From Bacteroidota bacterium (GTDB lineage: Bacteria; Bacteroidota; Ignavibacteria; UBA10030; UBA8401), in assembly GCA_041658205.1 (NCBI GenBank), contig JBBAAO010000001.1:496001-560000 (forward strand): DNA of 64,000 nucleotides, given 5' to 3'. Positions 26,301 to 35,758 of this stretch are shown here, in pieces. Under the pieces are notes generated by a model. It did no database searches and was not told where the DNA came from. It saw only the letters and a list, made by a program, of their open reading frames with translations. Numbering within the stretch: position 1 is the first letter of the stretch; the number at the start of each line of letters is the position of its first letter. The translations under genes were made by a program, and so were the position numbers.

Positions 26301-29300
26301 TCAACCTGATCAGTGAGAATGTTGGCTTTATTGAAATTTGGGTGAGGGTGAATCCGAACAAAGGGAGGATTGATTCTACGCGGAAAATCTATATCGATCT
26401 TGGAACGATCAGCGAAGATATTTATTGGGATAAGTCATCAACGCTTAATACAGAAGATAAAGGCCAATTCAAGAACGATATTCTCGCACAGGATGAAGAT
26501 ACAGGTATCGATGGTTTATTCAACAACGAAGAACAATCTGAATACAAAACATTTGTCGATGCCAATAAAGCATTGTTTCCGGATATCGTCAATGATCCAT
26601 CCGGTGACGATTTCGAATATAGCACGACGGTGTTTAACAGAATCAATCAGACGGAACACAACAGTACAAGTGAGATCGGCCGTTTCCCCGATTCAGAAGA
26701 TCTAAATCGAAACAGTTACACGGATCGAACAAATGACTACTATGAGTATGAATTGAATCTTGATACTACCGATGCAAATCCGTTGAAGATTGGCGGAGGC
26801 ACAAATGGCTGGTTTCAATATCGTATTCCCATCAATTCCTATAAATACAAAATTGGAACACCGGACCAATCAAATATTCAGTATGCCCGTCTTTGGTTTA
26901 CCGGCCATCCGGATGAGTTTGATATGCAGTTTGTTGAATTCAATCTTATCGGAAATCAATGGGAAGAAGTAAAGAAAAACGATCCGGTATTTAAAGTGTC
27001 GGTGGTAAACGTGGAAGACAATTCTCTTCAAGGATATGTCTCGCCGCCGGGTGTTTTCCGTGAACGGGACAGAACAAAGCCTGATGAACAGGTGTATGGA
27101 AACGAACAATCATTGGCGTTGAATATTTTAGATTTAAGCGATGGTGACAGTCGTGAAGCAATCAAAAAATTCTCCTATCGACCGCTGGACGTTTTTAGTT
27201 ACCGGCAGATGAAGATGTTTGTTCATGGAGCTGAACATTTTTCATCTACGGCAAGCAAAGCGTCAGTAAAAATGTACATCCGGTTCGGTTCGGATAGTTT
27301 GAACTATTATGAATATCGGGCCCCCGTTTATCCCGGGTGGGATGCACGAAACAATGTCAATATCCGGTTTGAAGATTTAACATCAATTAAGCAGGTAAGA
27401 GATACAGCGGCTTTACGTGTTGTCCGACCTGTTCCAAACGGACCAGAAGGATCAACCTATGCCGTTTTGGGAAATCCGACATTGACGCGCATTGCATTTA
27501 TCTCAATAGGAATTGAGAATCCGATCATCAACGGAACTGAACGGCGTGTGACAGGGCAAATTTGGGTGAACGAACTTCGGCTTGCCGATGTGGATGATAC
27601 TCCCGGCTGGGCATACAGCATGAGCACGACCGTAAAGCTTGCAGACTTTGGATCAATGGCATTTAATTACAGCCGGGTCGATCCATACTTCCATAATTTG
27701 GAAAGCAGATTTGGCAGTCGCGTAACGAACAGCAGCTGGAATTTTTCATCATCGCTTGCGTTCGAACGGTTTCTACCGCAGGATTGGACCGGTACACAAT
27801 TGGGATTCAGTTATTCTCATAGCGAAGCAATCTCCACTCCGCAGTATCTGCCAAGTTCTGATATTGTTGTTACAAAAGCGGCAGATCAACGAAAGGATTT
27901 TATTACGGAGAAGAACGGATCAGTGGAGCTTGGTGAAAAAGAAAAACAAAAGATCCTCTCCGAAGCGCAGACGCTTTCTACAACGGATACATATGCAGTT
28001 CCCGCATTTAAATTCAATGTTCCGTCGGAAAACTGGTTCTTTCGCGATCTCTTTAATCGTGTCAATTACGGATTCAGTTACACCACATCCAGTCAGCGGA
28101 ACCCAACGACAGCTTCGCGCAATTCGTGGCAATGGAACGCACGAATCAGCTATGCCTATTCATTTTTAGGTGATGCATATATTCAGCCATTTGGTTTCTT
28201 TGAGAATACATTTTTCTTTGAAGAATTACGAGAACTGCAGATCTTTTACAATCCGATCTCGAGTTTTAGTACAGGATTTAGTATCGCACGATCCAGAACC
28301 AATGAACGGCTGCGGAGTCAAATTAAAGATACCGAACCGATACGCGGACTTGCTTCTTCCCGTAATTTCTCATTTGCATGGAAGCTGACAGACAATGGGC
28401 TCATCAATCTTTCAGGAGATTATGCCGTAGATATTACCAGCTCCATGGTTCATTTGGAACTTGATCCTTTTGGTCGGCAACGAAATTTCCAACAGATTAT
28501 GAATCAAATGTTCTTGCAGGATCGTCTCGTCAATTTTGGATTTGATAATGCCTACAATCAAACATTTACATTAAATACCCGACCAAAAGTTCCCTCAATG
28601 TTTGATTTAAATAAATATGTAACGTTATCGGCGCGGTATAATGTTGGATATCGATGGCAGAACAGTTTGCAGCAGGGTGATCTTGGTATTTCTACTGGAT
28701 GGGGAAACAGCATCTCCTTGAGTTCTGATATTAGTTTAAAATCGTTTGTTGATTCGTGGTTTCCTGCGTATGAAGCACCTCAGGAAATTGAAGAGCCCGT
28801 TCCAGCTCCGTCCCGCGGCAGAGGAGAACGGGATGATGACGAAGAAGAGCCGGCACCAAAACAGCAGGAAGAAAAACCTCAACCTGAAGTTTCGGTTATC
28901 GATACGACGCAATCGACTAATACAAAGTCGAAAGGTGGAGGAGGATTGATCGGAATTGCGCGGACATTTATTAAGACTCCGTTTTTGGATTATGACAAGA
29001 TCAATATTTCGTTTACTCAGAGCAATTCAGCCTCCAATGGCGGTGTTCCGGGCCGTCCTGGTTTTGCGAATTTCTTCGGCCGTGCTCCATTTATTCAAAA
29101 AGGGGAACGAGAGTTTGGTCCGACAAGGTCGTACCAACTTGGATTGGTTTCAGTACCCGGTGCAAACATAACCGATGTGTTTATTAAACCGAAATTTCCG
29201 TTTGTCGGCTTTTCCACTGATGCAGACAAACAAATACGTGCGCGAAATGCAAATCTTACAGATGGATTTACGCAAAACAATAAGTTAACCTTCCGTACAG

Positions 29301-30283
29301 GACGCGATCTGTGGACAGGTGCACGAATTGATCTCAATTGGAATCTTGGCTGGAATTATTCTCGTACGCAAACACTTCGGACAGATTCCATTACCGGCAG
29401 GGCGGCAATTATTAACATCGCGACGGGGGGATCAATCGAGCGATCGTTCTTTACATTACCGCCAACATTTGTCTTTTCAATGTTTAAAAGCGGAATTGAA
29501 CAAGTAGGAAAACTTTATAAAGAGGCTGTTCCGCTCAAGACTTCTCCCAATCAGGATGAGAAACTTGCTAAAGCTTTTGAGGAAGGTTTTGAATCTGCCC
29601 CGATATTGAAAAAAATCTTCGGAGATCTTTTCCCGCGGGTGAATTATTCATTCCGATGGGATGGGTTGGAACAGTTTAGTCTCTTCAAAAATTTTGCAAC
29701 ACGAGTCAGTTTAGATCACGCATATCAATCAAGCTATGCAAAAGTGTTCAAAGGGAGTGCCGGCGGCGGAAATATCACCGAATCACAGCGTATTAATTAT
29801 GCATTTTCACCTCTTGCCGGTGTCAGCATTGCATTCAAAGAGGTATTGAAAGGTACAATGAGTGCCAATTTGCGCTATGGTTCAAATGTGTCGTATGATC
29901 TTACACCTTCCTCTAAAAATATTGTTGAGGCTGTCGGAAACGATATGTCCATCACCGGTAGTTTTTCACGTTCTGGTTTTGAAATACCGCTCTTTGGAGT
30001 GAGTCTGCAAAACGATATTGATATTAGTTTCACATATTCGCTGGCGAAAAATTCCCGAACCACTTTTGATGTAAAACAAAACGAGTTTAACACAAAAGGA
30101 ACACCGGGCGAAGGTTCATCTCGCACACAAATGGAACCTCGTATCCGGTATGTATTAAGTTCACGCGTGACAGCCTCATTGTTCTATCGCTATACGAAGA
30201 TAGAACCGGATGCGGGAGGATCGCGCATTCCGGGTTCTTCGACGAACGAAGGTGGCGTTGATGTCCACATTGCAATTCAATAA
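23363..30283 (+). CDS. sprA: T9SS outer-membrane translocon protein SprA
   Basis: 2,306 residues if the TTG at 23363 is used. A GTG at 23414 gives a tidier signal peptide (RKTVSIGLSVVVVLFAFALI) and may be the true start; neither has a strong ribosome-binding site. SprA forms the giant beta-barrel through which T9SS cargo crosses the outer membrane. The length, the repeated strand-rich blocks (RINLNISGAVDIRAAFRN, VQINVSGTIGDKLNI), IAYIDDFEGAKR, WVNELRL and the alternating aromatic C-terminal strands fit the family. An acidic Pro-rich insert lies near residues 1804-1860 (RGERDDDEEEPAPKQQEEKP). It is unaccompanied by other sov/por barrel genes, but porX is next. Confidence 0.93.
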   Translation: MFSQFTFLKNHTLTLSSVRKTVSIGLSVVVVLFAFALIVSSANATIAPLRPIVYEVIQDSTSVDSLSTKNDSLRPKKYEIKDSTYLEQLTFRRKDSDAAQAFPAPYNPFYLKTPTLVVNTVQLDSTGKFVIVRQTVNGKDIKLPIKMPINEYVQQRATSDFEKNFTELIDKEESVKASKKRDDIGDLLGTFTKIDIPVPANPVFSIFGPPRINLNISGAVDIRAAFRNTSTDQQTLSAFGNTRNEPDFAQEVQINVSGTIGDKLNILADWNTQRTFEYENQLKIKYTGYEDEIVQSVEAGNVSLSTSSSFVSSSSALFGIKAAFQIGPLKLTAIASQKKGQIQEKSISGGAQKIDFEKRAWEYSKDHFFVDTVYRALFEPFIKTRQANGRLQIKENEYEVWLYHIGAANETMRKGNAYFNLPDVSVNDTITYKSYRSPDTTTNTDAGLVAATWDRLEPQKDYRIERNAGYITLNRSVQEGQAIAISYRIENFEGNDDDRIYGTLTKNETGSDSILVLKLVKPLNYTLPKDSIPFSLMLKNIYPLGGRKVDKEGFSLDLKYKESGKDPVDVIGTTKIITLFGLDLVGDGSNVPDGKFDFNPGVTIDQERGEIIFPTLKPFTDGLEKALRALPTPPEDSIIQKYLYNDLYDTTSAAAQQNTLKDRFVITGQITASSSNTVNLGFNVVEGSVQVLLNGQPLVANVDYTVDYIIGQVIIKKQEALVPGASLQVKFEQNDLFQLASKTLMGLRGEVDVSEKTKFGFTMMNLDQQVLSDKVRLNEEPSNNSIYGFDGQTSGEIPYLTKMIDALPFLDTKAKSEFTLRGEAAYMNPDPNTKKSSIADDQGNGIAYIDDFEGAKRIIPLGVGYGQWHEMSAPAFQFGVDRYDTTAWSRDTTKLKSKARTFWYNPIGGIPLDAIYGIDANGKSIKQAGRGQDLIQVLNVNYNPLARGVYNYSPDLQQTLLNEPKKNWGGIQKLLSTSAINLISENVGFIEIWVRVNPNKGRIDSTRKIYIDLGTISEDIYWDKSSTLNTEDKGQFKNDILAQDEDTGIDGLFNNEEQSEYKTFVDANKALFPDIVNDPSGDDFEYSTTVFNRINQTEHNSTSEIGRFPDSEDLNRNSYTDRTNDYYEYELNLDTTDANPLKIGGGTNGWFQYRIPINSYKYKIGTPDQSNIQYARLWFTGHPDEFDMQFVEFNLIGNQWEEVKKNDPVFKVSVVNVEDNSLQGYVSPPGVFRERDRTKPDEQVYGNEQSLALNILDLSDGDSREAIKKFSYRPLDVFSYRQMKMFVHGAEHFSSTASKASVKMYIRFGSDSLNYYEYRAPVYPGWDARNNVNIRFEDLTSIKQVRDTAALRVVRPVPNGPEGSTYAVLGNPTLTRIAFISIGIENPIINGTERRVTGQIWVNELRLADVDDTPGWAYSMSTTVKLADFGSMAFNYSRVDPYFHNLESRFGSRVTNSSWNFSSSLAFERFLPQDWTGTQLGFSYSHSEAISTPQYLPSSDIVVTKAADQRKDFITEKNGSVELGEKEKQKILSEAQTLSTTDTYAVPAFKFNVPSENWFFRDLFNRVNYGFSYTTSSQRNPTTASRNSWQWNARISYAYSFLGDAYIQPFGFFENTFFFEELRELQIFYNPISSFSTGFSIARSRTNERLRSQIKDTEPIRGLASSRNFSFAWKLTDNGLINLSGDYAVDITSSMVHLELDPFGRQRNFQQIMNQMFLQDRLVNFGFDNAYNQTFTLNTRPKVPSMFDLNKYVTLSARYNVGYRWQNSLQQGDLGISTGWGNSISLSSDISLKSFVDSWFPAYEAPQEIEEPVPAPSRGRGERDDDEEEPAPKQQEEKPQPEVSVIDTTQSTNTKSKGGGGLIGIARTFIKTPFLDYDKINISFTQSNSASNGGVPGRPGFANFFGRAPFIQKGEREFGPTRSYQLGLVSVPGANITDVFIKPKFPFVGFSTDADKQIRARNANLTDGFTQNNKLTFRTGRDLWTGARIDLNWNLGWNYSRTQTLRTDSITGRAAIINIATGGSIERSFFTLPPTFVFSMFKSGIEQVGKLYKEAVPLKTSPNQDEKLAKAFEEGFESAPILKKIFGDLFPRVNYSFRWDGLEQFSLFKNFATRVSLDHAYQSSYAKVFKGSAGGGNITESQRINYAFSPLAGVSIAFKEVLKGTMSANLRYGSNVSYDLTPSSKNIVEAVGNDMSITGSFSRSGFEIPLFGVSLQNDIDISFTYSLAKNSRTTFDVKQNEFNTKGTPGEGSSRTQMEPRIRYVLSSRVTASLFYRYTKIEPDAGGSRIPGSSTNEGGVDVHIAIQ

Positions 30284-30312
30284 CTGATGTTATGAAATGC
30301 AGAAAAATAGTC

Positions 30313-30358
30313 ATGCTTAGCAAGTCCCGATGTTTTTCATCGGGACGCGCCGAAGCAT
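30313..30358. repeat. Palindromic element between sprA and porX
   Basis: GTCCCGATG (30324-30332) pairs with CATCGGGAC (30338-30346) around TTTTT, and outer ATGCTT/AAGCAT arms also pair. The same TCCCGAT/ATCGGGA core appears in the tRNA-linked tandem repeats. No T-tract follows, so terminator function is doubtful. Confidence 0.65.
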
Positions 30359-30420
30359 TGGTTTAAAATGATCTGCATTTTGTGTAACATTTGTCACTAA
30401 CGAAAAGAAAGTTGGATAGA

Positions 30421-31986
30421 ATGGACAATAATAAAGGAAATATCCTTTGGGTGGACGATGAGATAGAATTGCTGCGGGCACACGTTGTGTTGCTTCGGGA
30501 TAAAGGATATTCCGTAGACACAGCAACCAACGGAGATGATGCTATCGAAATGGTCAAATCTAAAAATTATGGTTTGGTATTTCTTGATGAGATGATGCCA
30601 GGTAAAGGAGGTCTGGAAACCCTCGCTATAATTAAAGAATTATTTTATGCATTACCTGTAGTGATGATTACGAAGAATGAAGCGGAGTCGTTGATGGAGG
30701 AAGCGATCGGAAGCAAAATTTCTGATTACCTTACCAAGCCTGTAAATCCCAGCCAAATTTTACTCGTGTGTAAGAAATTTCTGGAAGGCAAAAAACTTCA
30801 AAGCGAACAGGTTTCGCGGGATTATATTCAGGAATTTTCTTCCATCTCCAGAATGCTGCTTAGTCCGATGGATTACACTGAATGGACCGAGTTGTATATA
30901 AAGGTGGCCAATTGGGAAATGGAACTCGATAAACATCCGGAACTTGGTCTGCAAAAAATGCTGGCAGATCAGAGAAGAGAGAGTAACGCGGAGTTTTCCA
31001 AATATGTGGAAAAAAATTATCAAGCGTGGATCAATCGAAAAGAGAATCGTCCGACTCTTTCAACGGAGATTGTTGAAAAATATGTAATACCAAACTTGAA
31101 TGAAAAAAAATCGGTATTCCTATTTGTGATCGACTGCATGCGATTAGATCAGTGGTTGGTGATGGAAGAATATTTGAGGGAATTGTATACGATCGATAAA
31201 GAATATTATTTTTCCATTCTTCCGACGGCAACACCGTACTCACGCAATGCAATTTTCAGCGGATTATTTCCGTTGGAACTCGAACAGCGGTTTCCGGATT
31301 TATGGCAGGGGGAAGATGACAGTGAATCGAGCCACAATAAATACGAAAAAGAATTATTAATGAAACTACTTGAACGAAAACGGGTCGTTCTTAAACCGGA
31401 ACCGAAATATGTCAAGATTCTTGATCCTGAATTCGGGCGACAAATCCTGTCAAACATTATCTCTTTTACGCAAAATAAGTTAACGGCGGTTGTCGTTAAT
31501 TTCGTTGACATGCTGGCACACGGCAGGTCAGACGATCCAATCTTGAAAGAGATTGCGCCGGATGAATCGGCATACCGATCGCTGACGGATACGTGGTTCA
31601 AGCATTCATCATTATTGGGAATGTTCCAAGCGCTGGCAACCCGCAAAGATGTGAAGATCATCGTAACCACGGACCACGGAAGCGTTCGATGCATGCGAGG
31701 TTCAAAAGTGATCGGCGATAAGGAAGCGTCGACAAATCTTCGATACAAGTTTGGACGCAATTTAAAGTCGGATGATAAACAATCGATCTTCCTCAAGAAT
31801 CCCAAAGACTTTAAGCTACCGCAGCGCGGTGTGACGACAAATTACATTGTTGCAAAAGAGGACTATTATTTTGTTTATCCGACAGATTTCCATAAATATT
31901 TAAATCATTATCGGGATAGTTTTCAACACGGCGGTATTTCAATGGAAGAGATGATCCTTCCCGTCATTACCATGGAACCAAAATAG
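30421..31986 (+). CDS. porX: PorX-type response regulator with PglZ phosphatase domain
   Basis: 521 residues from the ATG at 30421; an in-frame TTG at 30391 is less likely. The N-terminal REC domain has acidic pocket D12/D13, phospho-acceptor D56 (LVFLDEMMPGKGG), T84 and K106 (YLTKP). A helical linker is followed by an alkaline-phosphatase-like PglZ domain with FVIDCMRLDQW, TPYSRNAIFSG, NFVDMLAHGRSD and TTDHGSVR. This layout is that of PorX, which controls T9SS in studied Bacteroidota and is a nucleotide/phosphodiester hydrolase. Position right after sprA supports the assignment. No PorY kinase is visible. Confidence 0.92.
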   Translation: MDNNKGNILWVDDEIELLRAHVVLLRDKGYSVDTATNGDDAIEMVKSKNYGLVFLDEMMPGKGGLETLAIIKELFYALPVVMITKNEAESLMEEAIGSKISDYLTKPVNPSQILLVCKKFLEGKKLQSEQVSRDYIQEFSSISRMLLSPMDYTEWTELYIKVANWEMELDKHPELGLQKMLADQRRESNAEFSKYVEKNYQAWINRKENRPTLSTEIVEKYVIPNLNEKKSVFLFVIDCMRLDQWLVMEEYLRELYTIDKEYYFSILPTATPYSRNAIFSGLFPLELEQRFPDLWQGEDDSESSHNKYEKELLMKLLERKRVVLKPEPKYVKILDPEFGRQILSNIISFTQNKLTAVVVNFVDMLAHGRSDDPILKEIAPDESAYRSLTDTWFKHSSLLGMFQALATRKDVKIIVTTDHGSVRCMRGSKVIGDKEASTNLRYKFGRNLKSDDKQSIFLKNPKDFKLPQRGVTTNYIVAKEDYYFVYPTDFHKYLNHYRDSFQHGGISMEEMILPVITMEPK

Positions 31987-31988
31987 TA

Positions 31989-32411
31989 ATGAACCGCATC
32001 GTGACACATAATGAAGAAGAGACAATCGGTGCAGGAGAAGAATTCTCTCGTCAATTAACTGCTGGTGCTGTCGTTGCGTTGGTCGGAGATTTGGGAGCAG
32101 GAAAAACGCGATTCGCGAAAGGTATTTCACGCGGATTAGGAGTAACCGAAAATGTGACAAGCCCGACTTTTACGATCATCAACGAACATTTGGGCGGACG
32201 GCTTCCTCTCTATCATTTTGATTGTTATCGATTGAAATCGACAGCCGAATTGGATGAGATGGGATATGATGAATATATTTATGGAGACGGTGTCTGTGTT
32301 ATTGAATGGGCAGATATGGTCGAATCAAAACTTCCCCAAAAGCGGTTCAACGTCCATTGCATATTGGGGGATAAAGAAAATGAACGCATTATTACAATAG
32401 AGAAGCGATGA
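31989..32411 (+). CDS. tsaE: tRNA threonylcarbamoyladenosine biosynthesis ATPase TsaE
   Basis: 140 residues. The Walker A GDLGAGKTRFAKGI is followed by TSPTFTIINEH and YHFDCYRL, then a Walker B-like VCVIEWAD. TsaE is the ATPase that recycles the TsaB-TsaD complex during t6A synthesis. It starts two bases after porX and overlaps tsaB by ATGA. Confidence 0.96.
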   Translation: MNRIVTHNEEETIGAGEEFSRQLTAGAVVALVGDLGAGKTRFAKGISRGLGVTENVTSPTFTIINEHLGGRLPLYHFDCYRLKSTAELDEMGYDEYIYGDGVCVIEWADMVESKLPQKRFNVHCILGDKENERIITIEKR

Positions 32412-33034
32412 TTATAGCTATTGAAACAGCCACAGAAGTCTGCAGCGCGGCGCTCATCGATCGTGATACCGTTTTGTGTGAACGTTCATTGCATGAAAAA
32501 AATATTCATTCCGAGCGGTTAATGCTTTTGATTGATGAGGTGTTAACATATTCGAAAACATCAAAAATGCAATTACATGGAATTGCCGTTTCTTTTGGAC
32601 CTGGATCATTTACAGGACTCCGTATCGGTTTAAGCACCGCAAAAGGGTTGGCGATGGCTCTTGATCTTCCATTATTTGCAGTCCCCACGTTGGATGGAAT
32701 TGCGGAATCGTTTCGGTTAAATCAAAACCCTGGAAGCAAAAAAATATTCTGTGCAATGGTCGATGCGAAACGGGAAGAAGCGTTTTTTGCATACTATACG
32801 ATAACTCAGAATGAAATAGCACGGCGAAATGATTATTCAATAAAACTAAAATCCGAAATATTATTGGATGCATCCGGTCAAGATGCAGTTGTCATACAAC
32901 CAAATATTTCTGCGGCATCAATCGGATTGCTCGCATATCGCAAGCGAAACGAGTATACAGTATCCGATTTTTCACATACAGAACCAATGTATTTGCGTGA
33001 TTTTGTTGCCACTTTTCCAAAAAGTAAAGTGTAA
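32408..33034 (+). CDS. tsaB: tRNA threonylcarbamoyladenosine biosynthesis protein TsaB
   Basis: 208 residues of the ASKHA fold. IIAIETATEVCSAALI, NIHSERLMLLIDEVL and GIAVSFGPGSFTGLRIGLST are diagnostic. It is the non-catalytic partner of TsaD (11414-12427). It starts inside the tsaE stop. Confidence 0.96.
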   Translation: MIIAIETATEVCSAALIDRDTVLCERSLHEKNIHSERLMLLIDEVLTYSKTSKMQLHGIAVSFGPGSFTGLRIGLSTAKGLAMALDLPLFAVPTLDGIAESFRLNQNPGSKKIFCAMVDAKREEAFFAYYTITQNEIARRNDYSIKLKSEILLDASGQDAVVIQPNISAASIGLLAYRKRNEYTVSDFSHTEPMYLRDFVATFPKSKV

Positions 33035-33118
33035 TTACCGTAAGAATCTATTTCAAGAGATTTTCATTGAAATAAAGGTGAATGATAGATATTTTGTTCT
33101 ACAAATTGAAAGGGTACT

Positions 33119-33958
33119 ATGTCCTGGTTTAGGCGTTCAACAGAAAATATAGCATCGGACAATCAGAAAAAAGATATGCCCGAAGGAATGTGGAAAAAAT
33201 GTTCTTCTTGCGGTGAGATTATTCATAATGGTGCACTGGAACAAAATCTGTGGGTTTGCACAAAATGTTCGCATCATTTCCGAATCAGCAGCCGGGAATA
33301 TTTCTCCATTCTTTTTGACGAAGGGACATTTAAAGAATTCGATGCTAAGATGACTTCGAAAGACCCACTCAATTTTGTTGATACAAAAAAATATAAAGAA
33401 CGCATCAAAGAGACGATTAAAAAGACCGGATTCAGTGACGCACTTCGTTATGGGACAGGAAAAATGAATAAACGCGAAGTTGTCATTGCCTGCATGGATT
33501 TTACGTTTATCGGTGGAAGTATGGGAAGTGTTGTCGGCGAAAAAATTCGTCGCGCAGTCGATAAAGCCATTAAGCTGAAAGCTCCATTAATTATTATTTC
33601 CGCCAGCGGTGGTGCGCGAATGATGGAAGCGGCATATTCATTAATGCAGCTTGCCAAAACAAGCGCAAAACTTGCTCAGCTTTCCAATGCCGGTCTCCCC
33701 TTTATATCGTTGATGACCGATCCCACAACCGGCGGAGTAACAGCCAGTTTTGCTATGCTTGGGGATATAAATATTGCCGAACCGAACGCGCTGATTGGAT
33801 TTGCCGGTCCGCGTGTTATTAAACAAACGATCGGGAAAGATCTGCCGGAAGGATTTCAGCGGGCAGAATTTTTACAGGAGAAAGGATTTGTGGACCTCGT
33901 TGTTCCAAGAAAAGATCTGAAAGCGACGATCTCCAATCTGTTCGAAATGGTTCATTAA
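33119..33958 (+). CDS. accD: Acetyl-CoA carboxylase carboxyltransferase subunit beta
   Basis: 279 residues, with GAAAGGG a few bases before the ATG. The N-terminal zinc ribbon has C28, C31, C47 and C50 (CSSC...CTKC). The crotonase-fold body has SASGGARMMEAAYSLMQLAK and TDPTTGGVTASFAMLGD. It forms malonyl-CoA with the AccA encoded at 55674-56624. An 84-base leader with TATTTCAA/TTGAAATA arms precedes it. Confidence 0.97.
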   Translation: MSWFRRSTENIASDNQKKDMPEGMWKKCSSCGEIIHNGALEQNLWVCTKCSHHFRISSREYFSILFDEGTFKEFDAKMTSKDPLNFVDTKKYKERIKETIKKTGFSDALRYGTGKMNKREVVIACMDFTFIGGSMGSVVGEKIRRAVDKAIKLKAPLIIISASGGARMMEAAYSLMQLAKTSAKLAQLSNAGLPFISLMTDPTTGGVTASFAMLGDINIAEPNALIGFAGPRVIKQTIGKDLPEGFQRAEFLQEKGFVDLVVPRKDLKATISNLFEMVH

Positions 33959-33965
33959 AAATTTT

Positions 33966-34868
33966 ATGAATATACACTTACTTGGTGTTCCCATGGACTT
34001 GGGTGCAGGCCGCCGCGGCGTTGACATGGGACCCTCTGCAATTCGCATCGCCGGTGTTTCAGAAAAACTTCAATCACTCGGACATACTGTTGTTGAAGAA
34101 GGGGATATCTCCACGAAGATTCCGGAACAACAAAAAGTGAAAAATCCCAGACTGAAGTACCTTTCTGAAATTGTCCGGGCTTGTACACTCTTGGCCACAA
34201 AAACAGAAAAGATTCTTGAAAGTGATGGATTTCCTTTGATTCTTGGCGGTGATCATTCAATCGCTATTGGGACTATCGCCGGTGTTTCGAATTTCTGCAA
34301 GAAAAAAAATAAAAAATTGGGTGTTATCTGGGTTGATGCCCATGGTGATATGAATACCGATGTTACTTCTCCTTCGGGTAACATCCATGGAATGCCGCTT
34401 GCTGCATCGTTGGGGATTGGTGCGTTGGAATTGACTTCAATTGGAGGTGATTATCAAAAACTCGACCCGAAAAATTTAGTGATGATTGCAATTCGTGATC
34501 TCGATGCAGGCGAAAAAGCAGCGATACGGAAAAACAATATCGCCATCTTTACCATGGAAGATATTGATAAACATGGAATGGCGGTCGTGATTACTAAAGC
34601 ACTTCGAAAACTCAAAGATGTCGATTTCATTCACGTTAGTTTTGATCTTGATGCGATGGATCCGAAAGAATGTCCCGGCGTTGGGACTCCAGTAAAAGGG
34701 GGACTTGTATACCGTGAAGCGCATTTGATTATGGAAACACTTTCGGAAAACAATCGGTTGAATTCACTCGAAGTGGTTGAAGCAAATCCTATCCTCGATA
34801 ATCGGAATCAATCTGCTGAATTTGCAGTTGGCTTGATGCAGTCGGGATTTGGGAAGAAAATTATTTAA
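33966..34868 (+). CDS. rocF: Arginase
   Basis: 300 residues. It hydrolyses arginine to ornithine and urea using a dinuclear Mn site. Metal ligands are in GGDHS (H97), VDAHGDMN (D124, H126, D128) and SFDLDAMDP. The opening LGVPMDLGAGRRGVDMGPSA and SGNIHGMPLA favour arginase over agmatinase. It lies seven bases after accD and has no obvious ribosome-binding site. No other arginine catabolism gene is adjacent. Confidence 0.92.
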   Translation: MNIHLLGVPMDLGAGRRGVDMGPSAIRIAGVSEKLQSLGHTVVEEGDISTKIPEQQKVKNPRLKYLSEIVRACTLLATKTEKILESDGFPLILGGDHSIAIGTIAGVSNFCKKKNKKLGVIWVDAHGDMNTDVTSPSGNIHGMPLAASLGIGALELTSIGGDYQKLDPKNLVMIAIRDLDAGEKAAIRKNNIAIFTMEDIDKHGMAVVITKALRKLKDVDFIHVSFDLDAMDPKECPGVGTPVKGGLVYREAHLIMETLSENNRLNSLEVVEANPILDNRNQSAEFAVGLMQSGFGKKII

Positions 34869-34889
34869 TTTATTATAACACCTGAATTT

Positions 34890-35744
34890 TTGCTTACAGT
34901 CACTCATATCTCGGAAGTACAATCTCGCCTTAGATCAATTCGTGCTAAAAAAAAATCCATTGCTCTTGTTCCGACTATGGGTTTTTTGCATGAGGGGCAT
35001 CTTTCGCTCATCAAAAAAGCGAAAAGTGAACATGATGTGGTTGTCGTTTCCATCTTTGTCAATCCAACGCAATTTGCTCCGCATGAAGATCTTGAAAAAT
35101 ATCCGCGCGATATTGTAAAAGATACCACTCTTTCGCAGCAGTCGGGATGCGACTTGTTATTTGTTCCTACAGTTAATGAGATGTACCCAAATGGTTTTTC
35201 ATCGTATGCCATTGTTGAAGGATTATCGATGCAACTGGAAGGAGAATTTAGGCCGACACATTTTAAGGGTGTCACGACTATAGTGTTGAAGTTATTGAAT
35301 GTTGTCCAACCGGATGTTGCATATTTTGGACAAAAAGATGCTCAGCAAAGTATTGTGATTAAAAAAATGGTAAAAGATTTGAACGTTCCGGTTCAGATAA
35401 GCATCGTTCCGACCATGCGCGAACAGGATGGACTGGCAATGAGTTCAAGGAATATATTTTTGAATACCGAACAACGGAAAAATGCCGTTGTGTTGAACCA
35501 GTCATTGAAACTGGGTGAAAAAAAGATTCTGGAGGGTGAACGAAACCCCAATAAGATCCTTGAAGAGATGAAATCATTGATCCTCTCAAAGAATCCGACC
35601 AAGATCGACTATGTGGAGATCGTTGACTCGGAAACTCTTGAAAAAAAAGAAACACTTATGAGCGGCGAAACAGTGTTGATACCACTTGCTGTACGATTTG
35701 GTACAACACGATTAATTGATAATATTCTTGTTACTGTAAAATAG
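34890..35744 (+). CDS. panC: Pantothenate synthetase
   Basis: 284 residues from a TTG at 34890, as no ATG is available before the conserved core. It condenses pantoate and beta-alanine using ATP. VPTMGFLHEGHLSLI (HIGH-like), VVSIFVNPTQFAPHEDLEKYPR, YFGQKDAQQ and MSSRN are diagnostic. No panB or panD is adjacent. Confidence 0.95.
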   Translation: MLTVTHISEVQSRLRSIRAKKKSIALVPTMGFLHEGHLSLIKKAKSEHDVVVVSIFVNPTQFAPHEDLEKYPRDIVKDTTLSQQSGCDLLFVPTVNEMYPNGFSSYAIVEGLSMQLEGEFRPTHFKGVTTIVLKLLNVVQPDVAYFGQKDAQQSIVIKKMVKDLNVPVQISIVPTMREQDGLAMSSRNIFLNTEQRKNAVVLNQSLKLGEKKILEGERNPNKILEEMKSLILSKNPTKIDYVEIVDSETLEKKETLMSGETVLIPLAVRFGTTRLIDNILVTVK

Positions 35745-35758
35745 AAAAGGAAAAATCG

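Noticed and set aside
31206..31805. 199-residue minus-strand ORF
   Set aside because: Antisense to the PglZ domain of porX, whose motifs are clear on the + strand.
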